The notes under the pieces were generated by a model that saw only the letters and a program-made list of their open reading frames with translations, was not told the origin of the DNA and made no database searches. The position numbers and the translations under genes were made by a program. DNA of 37,874 nucleotides from a virus: positions 1-37,874 of the IMG/VR virus record IMGVR_UViG_3300047509_000142; one strand, written 5' to 3'. Positions 22,273 to 30,344 of this stretch are shown in pieces. The stretch's first letter is position 1; the number at the start of each line of letters is the position of its first letter.

Positions 22273-22989
22273 GTGGCCAGGACTAGAACCCTACTCCAGA
22301 TGCGGACCGACTTGCGTTGGCAAGCCGACCAGCTCGGGGCCACGTTGCGTCACGACGACACGTCGCTCACGCGCGTCATCAATCAGAGCGTGCAGCGCTG
22401 GCGCGAATGGGTGAGCGAGCAGGGCGTGCCGCTGTATCTGACGCCGCATTCGGGCACGCTCACCGTTGGCCCGACCGCGCCGTACGCGTTCGGCACCATC
22501 GACATTTCGGCGTTCAATCCGGGCGCGCTCCACGTCTATCAAATGGAAGTGACGGTCAACGGGCAAGTGCTCGACGTGCCGCAGCTCCCCTTCGAGCAGC
22601 GCAATCAGTATCAGGGCGTTTTCGGCCCAACTCCCACCGGGGCAACACAGAGCATTCCGGTCGGTTTCTTCCGCTACAACAACACGATCGGCATCGTCCC
22701 GCCGCCGCAGTCCGCCTACCCATACACGCTTTGGTACATGGGGCTGCTGCCTGACCTCGTCGCGGACGGCGACACGTTCGACGGCGTCGCGGGCTGGGAA
22801 GAGTGGGTGACGTGGGATTGTCTCATCAAGATCATCGTACGCGACCACGACCAAGGCGCGTACGCCACGGCGACGACTGAGCGCGACCGAATCCAGGCCG
22901 ACTTTCAGCAGCGCCTGCGCCAGGACCGGCCGAGCGTGGCCAAACGCTACGACCTTCGCGGTATGCGCAACCGAAGGACGATGCTGTGA
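22273..22989 (+). CDS. Head-tail adaptor protein
   Basis: 238 residues from GTG. RTLLQMRTDLRWQADQLG, then LTRVINQSVQRWREWV is the usual start of podovirus adaptor proteins that sit under the portal. C-terminal part: WEEWVTWDCLIKIIVRDHDQ, ERDRIQADFQQRLRQDRP. Position between capsid and nozzle-like gene supports this. Confidence 0.7.
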   Translation: MARTRTLLQMRTDLRWQADQLGATLRHDDTSLTRVINQSVQRWREWVSEQGVPLYLTPHSGTLTVGPTAPYAFGTIDISAFNPGALHVYQMEVTVNGQVLDVPQLPFEQRNQYQGVFGPTPTGATQSIPVGFFRYNNTIGIVPPPQSAYPYTLWYMGLLPDLVADGDTFDGVAGWEEWVTWDCLIKIIVRDHDQGAYATATTERDRIQADFQQRLRQDRPSVAKRYDLRGMRNRRTML

Positions 22990-23399
22990 GCCTCGCCCGC
23001 ATCCAGCAATTCGACACAACCGACCCGGCGAAACTGGGCAGGCAACTGAGTGCGCTCGAAGACAATACCAGCAAGGCGATCGACCAAGCGCAGGCTGCGA
23101 GCTCGCCGCTGCCGATCGCGTCCGTGTTCACGGCAACGGCGGCCAAAGGCGTCGTGTCGCTTGGACCCGACCAGCAGCTCAGTGTCGACACCAGCGTCGC
23201 GGGCGCGAGTATCGTGCTGCCTGCGTTGAAGCCTACGAACTTCGGGCGGCGCTTCGTGCTCATCAAGCCTGTGGCGGCGAACGCTGTGACCGTGCTTTGC
23301 CAGGACTCGACGGTGCTCTGCAACGGCGCCGCGCTGCCGAGCTTGGCCGCGGTCGGCGTGTACGTCTTTTACTGCGACAAGTACGGGTACTACCGATGA
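22986..23399 (+). CDS. Small structural protein
   Basis: 137 residues from GTG. Helical N-terminus (LGRQLSALEDNTSKAIDQAQ) and a beta-rich C-terminal half (IVLPALKPTNFGRRFVLIKP ... VYVFYCDKYGYYR). Resembles small tail accessory or trimeric fibre-base proteins. Overlaps the next gene by ATGA. Confidence 0.55.
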   Translation: MSLARIQQFDTTDPAKLGRQLSALEDNTSKAIDQAQAASSPLPIASVFTATAAKGVVSLGPDQQLSVDTSVAGASIVLPALKPTNFGRRFVLIKPVAANAVTVLCQDSTVLCNGAALPSLAAVGVYVFYCDKYGYYR

Positions 23400-26300
23400 C
23401 GGACCTACTTCCGATCATCTTCGCCCGCGGGCAAAATGAGAGTGTCGATCCGCGCGTCGCGCCACCGGACGTACACCGGCTCGCGCAGAACGTGCGCTGG
23501 CGCAAGGATGGGCGACCCTCCAAGCGCTACGGCGTTTCCGCGCTCACGACGACGAACCTGGACGGCGGCCTAAACTACATGACGCAGCCGGTCAATGCGA
23601 TCGGCACGTGGAACGACACGCCGCTACTCGCGCTCGGTTCTGGAGTCCGCCAATTCACGGGCGGCGCCTGGACTTCGGCGGGCCTCGCTTTCAACGGCGA
23701 GCTGGCGCATTGGGCCCCGGGTGAGCGTGACATCATCTCACGCGCTGAGTCCGCAGCCATCGGTAACGGCACGCTTGGTCAGTCCGGTGGCACGCTGGTC
23801 TACCTGTGGGACGACGGCACCAGCGTCTTCCGCTGCGTGAAGCGCACGGACGGCGCCATGGTGCGCCCGACCGAGCTTTACGCGACGGGGCTCTATCCGC
23901 GCGCCATCAGCTGTACCTCCTTCGTTCACTACCTTTACCGGGTCGGAACGGCGCTCCACCTGGCGACCTACGACCCATCGACGCAGGTGACGACAGACAT
24001 TAACGCGGGAACGCTCGGCCCCGCTGGCGCCATCTACGACGCCGTAGGACGAGGGGGTGACCTCGTTATCGTCTATCAGTCGGCGATTGGCACGCTCACG
24101 GTCAAGCTGTTCGCGTCGCTGGCCACGCCCACCCTGTCGCAGACGCAAACCGTCGCCACGACCGGTGGGATCATCGTCACGCCGACCATCAACAGCGACG
24201 CAACCAACAACATCTTCGTTGCTTGGCTAGACAGCGGCGGAGACATCCGGTTCGCCAGCTGGAACAACGGGCTCACGGCATCGACTGGGGCGGCCTTCTC
24301 TGTGCAGGTGGACGCCAACAATTTCACGCAGCCCGGCATTGCGCTCGAATCGGCAGGCGTGTGCACGCTCGCATGGTCCGGCTACGTCGCGGCCACGACT
24401 TCGAACTACACTCGCTGCGTCAGCGTCAACGCCAACAGCACGCTAGCTACCGGCATCTCGACGTTTCACGGCGCGTGCCTCGCGAGCAAGCCATTCCCGG
24501 GGCCTGCCTACGGCACGTTCGGGACGCGCGATGGCATGTACGCTTGGTGCCACACGCACAACGCCGGCAGCACGTTCAACAGCACGCAATGGGATGACCA
24601 GCGGTCGTTCTATCTGTTGCAGCTATCGAGCACGGCGGCGTCGGGCTCGTTCCTGCGCAGGCACCTACACGCGCCGAATACGGTAGCGTCGACACTCGCT
24701 CACTATCGGCACCTGGCGGACGCTGTCCCGACTGCCGCCGGCTACTACACAGCGCTGATTGTCACGACGCGCTTTGGCAACACCAACAACGTCGAGGCTT
24801 TCGGCCTGGACTCAATCTCTGCGCATTCGATCTTCGAGTCGCAGCGATATGCCGCGCGACGCATCGCCACGGCTGGCCGCGCCGCTCAATTCGCGGGCGG
24901 GGCACTGTTCGAATACACGGGCTCGGCCGAGGAAACCGGCTTCACGAACTTTCCCGTTATCAAGAGCATCACGGGCGGCGGCGGCGGCGCGCTCACGACT
25001 GGCGCAGGCGTCTACCTCTATCGCGCTGTCTACGAATGGCTGGACGGGCAGGGTCGGCGCCATCGGTCCGCGCCAAGCGATCCTTTCGCGTTCACGCCCG
25101 GCGCCAACAACTCGGCCACTCTGGTGATCGCGCCGTTGGTCGCCATGTCGCGACTCGTCAACGGCACCCTTTCGTTGCACATCTACCGCACGCTTTCAGG
25201 GCAGGGCACCTACCATCGCGTGACGCCGAACGTGGCACCGCCAAGCGGTGCGCCCGGCGCAGCGGCAACCGTCTCGTACACGGATCTGATGTCCGATGCG
25301 AGCGCGGCGATTAACGAATTCATCTACACCGACGGCGGCGTGCTCGACAATACGCTCCCGCCTCCCTGCACGTTCATGACCGTGTGCAACGGTCGTGTGT
25401 GGCTCGGTGGACAGCTCGACCGCTGCGTCGTTACGGCTTCGAAATTGCTGGTTGACGGCGAGCCGACGCAGTTTAGCGACCTCGACCCGTTCAACGTGTT
25501 TTTGCCGCAAAAATGCACAGGGCTTGCGTCACTCGACGGCACCGTCGTGGCCTTTGCGCGCGAGAAAATCTACCTCGTCCAGGGCGACGGGCCGAGCGAT
25601 CAAGGCATCGGCCAATTCAGCCCGCCGCAAGAGCTTCCCACGGACAACGGATGCGTCGACTGGCGCAGCGTGGTCGAGACTTCGCTCGGCATCTTCTTCC
25701 AGAGCAAGCGCGGAATCTTCCTGTTGCCTCGCGGCTTCAACACGCCGCTGTTCATTGGTGCCGAAGTCCAAGACACGCTCGCGCTGTTTCCGATCGTGGT
25801 AAGCGCTACGCTCGTTTCGGCGCCAAGCAACGGAAACGGCAAGCTCGGGGAAATCACTGTGCGGTTTGTTCTGGCGTCCACCGAAGCCGGCACGTCATCC
25901 GCAATCGTGACCTACGACATGCGCACGCAAGGCTGGTCGGTCGACTACTTCGGCGCTGGCGGACCGGTGCTCGGACTCGGCGGCACCTGGTCGGATACGT
26001 TCATTTTGCCGCAGCTTAACGGCGTCACGGGAGCGCTACTCAACCTGTTTGCCGAGTCGTCCGCGGGCTATTCGGACAATGGGCAATTCATCTCCACGTC
26101 ACTCGGCACCGGAGACATCCGGCCTTTCGGCGTCGGCGGGTACGGCCAATTCAACAAGGTGCTCGTGATGGGCGAGTACCGCGGTAACGCGCAGGTGAAC
26201 GTCCAGGTGTCGGTAGACGGAGCCGCCGCCGACACGTACCCGTTCACGGTCACCGCGCCCGATGGCCCTGACGGCGTCGTCTATCTGAACGTGACACCGA

Positions 26301-26458
26301 AGATCCAAAAGGGCGCTTCGTTGCGCGTGACGTGCACGGACGGCCCGGACGCTGGGTCTGGTGGCGCTGCGACCGAGGGCTTCATCATGCAAGCGCTGTT
26401 CATCGAGTCGGAATTGATTGGAAAGACCAAGCGGTTGCCCGCGGGGAGAGCAGCGTAA
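23396..26458 (+). CDS. Tail nozzle-like / tubular protein
   Basis: 1020 residues. The N-terminal motif NESVDPRVAPPDVHRLAQNVRWRKDGRPSKRYG is typical of T7 gp12-like nozzle proteins. The middle is a long beta-rich repeat region that looks like a propeller (repeated AWxDSGGDIRFASW-type strands). Then VYLYRAVYEWLDGQGRRHRS, VWLGGQLDRCVVTASKL, and VVAFAREKIYLVQGDGP, again common in nozzle proteins. Forms the short tail tube through which DNA leaves. ATG 23396 in an ATGA overlap. Confidence 0.75.
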   Translation: MTDLLPIIFARGQNESVDPRVAPPDVHRLAQNVRWRKDGRPSKRYGVSALTTTNLDGGLNYMTQPVNAIGTWNDTPLLALGSGVRQFTGGAWTSAGLAFNGELAHWAPGERDIISRAESAAIGNGTLGQSGGTLVYLWDDGTSVFRCVKRTDGAMVRPTELYATGLYPRAISCTSFVHYLYRVGTALHLATYDPSTQVTTDINAGTLGPAGAIYDAVGRGGDLVIVYQSAIGTLTVKLFASLATPTLSQTQTVATTGGIIVTPTINSDATNNIFVAWLDSGGDIRFASWNNGLTASTGAAFSVQVDANNFTQPGIALESAGVCTLAWSGYVAATTSNYTRCVSVNANSTLATGISTFHGACLASKPFPGPAYGTFGTRDGMYAWCHTHNAGSTFNSTQWDDQRSFYLLQLSSTAASGSFLRRHLHAPNTVASTLAHYRHLADAVPTAAGYYTALIVTTRFGNTNNVEAFGLDSISAHSIFESQRYAARRIATAGRAAQFAGGALFEYTGSAEETGFTNFPVIKSITGGGGGALTTGAGVYLYRAVYEWLDGQGRRHRSAPSDPFAFTPGANNSATLVIAPLVAMSRLVNGTLSLHIYRTLSGQGTYHRVTPNVAPPSGAPGAAATVSYTDLMSDASAAINEFIYTDGGVLDNTLPPPCTFMTVCNGRVWLGGQLDRCVVTASKLLVDGEPTQFSDLDPFNVFLPQKCTGLASLDGTVVAFAREKIYLVQGDGPSDQGIGQFSPPQELPTDNGCVDWRSVVETSLGIFFQSKRGIFLLPRGFNTPLFIGAEVQDTLALFPIVVSATLVSAPSNGNGKLGEITVRFVLASTEAGTSSAIVTYDMRTQGWSVDYFGAGGPVLGLGGTWSDTFILPQLNGVTGALLNLFAESSAGYSDNGQFISTSLGTGDIRPFGVGGYGQFNKVLVMGEYRGNAQVNVQVSVDGAAADTYPFTVTAPDGPDGVVYLNVTPKIQKGASLRVTCTDGPDAGSGGAATEGFIMQALFIESELIGKTKRLPAGRAA

Positions 26459-28458
26459 TGCCGAATCCTGATGGAACGATGACGCCGGCAGAACGGCAGG
26501 CGGCTTTGCTCGGCACGGCCGGCGCTGTCCCGACTGCGGCACCAACCAACGGCGCTCCGATCGGCGGGCGCGGGACTATCGTGGCTCACGACACGGCCAC
26601 GGCGCAGGCCAACAAGGCCGTATACGATGCGCAGATTGCAGCCGGGCAAAGGCTCGACGGGCGGCAGACCTACAACGCCGACTTGGGCGGGCAAAACGAG
26701 CTTTTCGGCAACCTCGACAACGCGCAGGCAGAGGTAAAGCAGCAGGGGGATTTCGGGCTCGGCACGAACAACAACGCAGCTACCGCTGCGATGCTTGGCA
26801 ACGCTGGCGCGACTGCGGACGCTTATAGTCGCAGGTTCAACGCCGACGCGAACCGCGCTGGTGAGCTATCGACCGAGGCCGGCGCCCGAGGGCTGGGCGC
26901 ATACACGGGCGATACAACCCAATACGACACCGGCCTCAAGCACGCGCAGAGCGACCGCAACTTGCAGACGGGGGCCTACGAGGGCCTTCTGGCCTTCGCG
27001 AACCAGCAACCGGGACCGAGCGCAGCACAGGCGCAGCTCACGCAGGCCACGGACGCGAACACCCAGAACGCGCTCGCGCTCGCGCGCTCAGGTCGCGGCA
27101 TGGGCGGCGGCGGCGCGGGGCTGCGCCAAGCCATCCAGCAAAACGCGCTAACTCAGCAGCAGGCCGCAGGTCAGATGGGCGAGCTGCGCGCCAACGAGAA
27201 CACCGCGTTTCAAAATCAGCGCCTCAATGCGATCACGGGTGCCGGCAGCATCGCAGGGCAAACCGTACAGGCCGACCAGGGGACTGCCGCGTCCGGGCTC
27301 GCTGGCGCGCAATACCACACGACTACGGCGCTACAGGGAACGCAGCTCAATGACGCAGCTTCGCAGGCTTGGGCCGCGCAGCAGCAGGGCGCGCAGCAGC
27401 AGGCTCTCGGCGCCGAGATGGGCGGCCAGACTCAGCAGCTCAACATCAACGCTTCGGCGCTCGCTGGGCGGGAATCCGAATGGGCCAGCGCGAACCAGAC
27501 GCACGGCATTGACTCCGGCAATGCCACGACCGCGGGCATCGCCGACGCGAACCGGCAACAGGCGTACATCGGCGCGGGTACCTCGGCAGCCGGCGGTGTC
27601 ATCTCGGCGGCAGTGTCCGACGAGCGCTACAAGACTGGGATCACGCCGCTGAGCGCGGCGCCTGCGTCAACGGACATGGTGCTGCCCTCGAAAGCGGCCA
27701 CCGATGCTGCGCAAACCACAGCAAAGGACAGCGCGATCGGTGGGACGGCGGGCTCCGTTACGGGCGGCGTCGCCGGCAGCGCAGTCGGCGGCCCGGTGGG
27801 CGGCATCGTCGGCAGCACGCTCGGGGGCATGGCGGGCAAGGCGCTCGGCAAGGTGTTCTCCGACGTGCGCAGCAAGACGGCTGTTGTGCCGCTGAGCGCA
27901 GTCGGTAGCAGCGTGAGCGCGGCCGGCAACTCGCTCCAGCCGAAGGGCGCGTTTGGTGACTTGCAAGCGCTCGCCGCGAAGTATGGCGCGGGCGGCGTCG
28001 CGACGGACCCTAAGCAGGCCGACAAGTACGCCAAGGTCCCCACGGCTCGCTTTGCCGACGTGAAGGGCGACGCGGCAGGCATCTTCTCTCGCTCGACGGA
28101 CCACCCGATTTTGAGCAAGGGCGACGCACTGATTGCGGACTCCGCACGCGGCGCGCCCCCGAGCATGTACAAGTACAAGGACCCGGCGGACGGAACTGGC
28201 ACGTACGTTAGCCCGATGGCTCAAGACTTGGCAAAGAGCCCAGTCACTGCGCCAGCGGTCGGGGCAGATCCGAACGGCAAGCTCTATGTGGACGGGCCGC
28301 GCGCCGCGCTTGCCGCGCTCTCGCAGAACCACTCGCAGCAAAACCAGCTCGACGCGCTTTACGCGATGCTGGACGACTCGAAGAAAAAAGAGCTACAACG
28401 CTCGAGCAGCGGACTCGACGCGGCGGGTAATCCCTACATGCAAGCGGGGGCTCGCTGA
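26458..28458 (+). CDS. Virion protein with S74-like C-terminal chaperone
   Basis: 666 residues, TAATG overlap. First half is Ala/Gln/Asn-rich helix (NANTQNALALARSGRGMGG). At residue 387 there is SDERYKTGITPLSA and at 468 a second SDVRSKTAVVPLSA; both resemble the SDxRLKxxI.PL start of peptidase S74 (endosialidase-type) self-cleaving chaperones. The C-terminus has YKYKDPADGTGTYVSPMAQD and a VDGPRAALAAL segment, comparable to the rest of an S74 domain. A Gly-rich glycine-zipper run (GGTAGSVTGGVAGSAVGG) lies between the two copies. Internal virion or tail-assembly role; family by motif only. Confidence 0.6.
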   Translation: MPNPDGTMTPAERQAALLGTAGAVPTAAPTNGAPIGGRGTIVAHDTATAQANKAVYDAQIAAGQRLDGRQTYNADLGGQNELFGNLDNAQAEVKQQGDFGLGTNNNAATAAMLGNAGATADAYSRRFNADANRAGELSTEAGARGLGAYTGDTTQYDTGLKHAQSDRNLQTGAYEGLLAFANQQPGPSAAQAQLTQATDANTQNALALARSGRGMGGGGAGLRQAIQQNALTQQQAAGQMGELRANENTAFQNQRLNAITGAGSIAGQTVQADQGTAASGLAGAQYHTTTALQGTQLNDAASQAWAAQQQGAQQQALGAEMGGQTQQLNINASALAGRESEWASANQTHGIDSGNATTAGIADANRQQAYIGAGTSAAGGVISAAVSDERYKTGITPLSAAPASTDMVLPSKAATDAAQTTAKDSAIGGTAGSVTGGVAGSAVGGPVGGIVGSTLGGMAGKALGKVFSDVRSKTAVVPLSAVGSSVSAAGNSLQPKGAFGDLQALAAKYGAGGVATDPKQADKYAKVPTARFADVKGDAAGIFSRSTDHPILSKGDALIADSARGAPPSMYKYKDPADGTGTYVSPMAQDLAKSPVTAPAVGADPNGKLYVDGPRAALAALSQNHSQQNQLDALYAMLDDSKKKELQRSSSGLDAAGNPYMQAGAR

Positions 28459-30344
28459 TGGCGAAGGTGGTCGACGTGACCGACGTGCCTGAGCTGCCAG
28501 GCGCGGGCATGCTGCATTTTGACGACGGGCGCCCGCCGCTGATGGCGCTGCCGGAGATTGCAGACGAGCATCGCGAACGGCTCGGGCTCAATGCGCTCGA
28601 CAACGGCGTGGCTGGGCCGGGTAGCGGCACGCCGGACGGTGGCGGGTTCATGAGTAAGCTCTGGAATGGGCAGCTCGATTCGCAGAAGAACCTGAATGCG
28701 CAGGTACCGCTCGGTGGCAAGCTCGCCCAGCCGTCCGCGCCTCAACCAGCTCCGGCGGCCCCTGCTGCGCCTGTGACGGCACCGCCTCCCGCGCCCGTTC
28801 CGCAGCAGGGCGCCGACGGGGCTACACCCGCGCCAGCTGCGCCCGTGGACCCCGCGCAGGCTGCGCAGGATGAGCGCCTGCGACAGATTCAGCTGACCGG
28901 CAGGCTCCCCGGTGGCGGCGGCGGACCGGCGCGCCCGGCGGGCTTCTCGCCTGACATCCAGAAGACGGTGACCGAGCACGGGCCGGCATACGACCCGCAA
29001 GCGGCCGGCGAACGGCTCGACGCTGGCGCCGCGGTGCTCGACGCGCAGCTTGCAAAGGCAGCGACCGAAAAGCAGATCGCAGACGCGACGGCTGCGCGCG
29101 CTGCCGCGCAGAACCTGCAAGCGCAGCAATCGCTCGCTCATCAGCAGGCCGAGGTCCAGCGCAAGCAAGCCAACTTCCAAGCTCAGGAAAAGGGCTTTCA
29201 GAACGACATAGACCGCTACACGCAATCGGCGCAGCCCGACCCGAATCACTTCATCGCGAGCCGCGGTGTCGTCGCCAACATCTTCGGCGCGATCGGTCAA
29301 GGATTGGGAGCGTTCGGCGCGTCGCTGAACCACACGCAAAACTACGCCTTCGACTACGTTCAGTCCCAAATCAAGGCGGACATCGCGGCGCAGGAAGAGC
29401 GCTACCGCGCTGGGCGCGCCGACAAGAAAGACGCACTCGCGCGCTTCGTCGACTACTACCACGGCGACATGGACATGGCCAAAGCGGCCATGCTCCAAGC
29501 GCAAAACAAGGTCGCCGAAACCGAAACCAACAACTTCGCCGCGCAAGCGCAGTCGAAAGAGGTTTCAGCTAACGCGCAGGTATTGGCCGCGCAGTTTCAG
29601 CAGCAGCAGCTCCTAGCCGAGCAGCAGCGCGCGGAGCTTGCCGCCGGCAAAACCACGACCACGACCGAGGACAAGTTTCACCAGGCGAGCGGCGGCACGG
29701 GCGGCGGAAAGCCGCTCACGCTTGCCGAAGAACTTGCGATCAAGAAAGCCGCCGGAAGCGGCAAGCCTGCGTTGTCCGCGACCGGTGAAGCACGCCAGAA
29801 GGCCAACTACGGCACGAAGATCGAACAGACCGAGCGGTTCACCGATGCGCTGGCACACGAGGCCAAGCTGATGGGCGTTCAGCTCGACCCGGAGACGGGA
29901 ACGATCATCGATCCGAAAACCGGCAAGCCCGCACAGGCCGTCGATGTGCCTGTCGGCGCGGGCGCGCTCGGTCAGCACTTGCCTGGCATGGTTGTACCGA
30001 AGGGCGCGACCGATTTACGGCGCGCGCGCATCAACAGCGCTCGCCTGCATTCGTCGGCCATTTTGGGCAAGGACCTATCCGCCGACGAGGGCGAAAAGGA
30101 AGCCGACAAGACGCTTGGGCAGACCGATGCGGAACGGCTCGACAGCCTGCGCCAGCGCGCACACGAGCTGTACGCTTATCGGCGGTCTCTCGACGCTACC
30201 GCGGCTTCGATTGATCCGAGCATCGTGAACAGTCGCACCCAGGCGCAAAAGGACGTGAACCTTTCGCGCGCCACCGGCAAACCGCTGCCCGAGTCGCCAC
30301 GCGGCGCCGCCGAACCGGACGCGCCCGAGCCGGAGCTGCCATGA
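28458..30344 (+). CDS. Internal virion (ejection) protein candidate
   Basis: 628 residues. Pro/Ala-rich region (about 90-130), a long coiled coil (LAHQQAEVQRKQANFQAQEK), a short Gly/Ala hydrophobic patch (ANIFGAIGQGLGAFGAS) that could interact with membrane, and a helical C-terminus. Position between tail genes and a very large Ala-rich protein fits podovirus internal proteins that are ejected with DNA. No lytic domain recognised. Confidence 0.6.
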   Translation: MAKVVDVTDVPELPGAGMLHFDDGRPPLMALPEIADEHRERLGLNALDNGVAGPGSGTPDGGGFMSKLWNGQLDSQKNLNAQVPLGGKLAQPSAPQPAPAAPAAPVTAPPPAPVPQQGADGATPAPAAPVDPAQAAQDERLRQIQLTGRLPGGGGGPARPAGFSPDIQKTVTEHGPAYDPQAAGERLDAGAAVLDAQLAKAATEKQIADATAARAAAQNLQAQQSLAHQQAEVQRKQANFQAQEKGFQNDIDRYTQSAQPDPNHFIASRGVVANIFGAIGQGLGAFGASLNHTQNYAFDYVQSQIKADIAAQEERYRAGRADKKDALARFVDYYHGDMDMAKAAMLQAQNKVAETETNNFAAQAQSKEVSANAQVLAAQFQQQQLLAEQQRAELAAGKTTTTTEDKFHQASGGTGGGKPLTLAEELAIKKAAGSGKPALSATGEARQKANYGTKIEQTERFTDALAHEAKLMGVQLDPETGTIIDPKTGKPAQAVDVPVGAGALGQHLPGMVVPKGATDLRRARINSARLHSSAILGKDLSADEGEKEADKTLGQTDAERLDSLRQRAHELYAYRRSLDATAASIDPSIVNSRTQAQKDVNLSRATGKPLPESPRGAAEPDAPEPELP

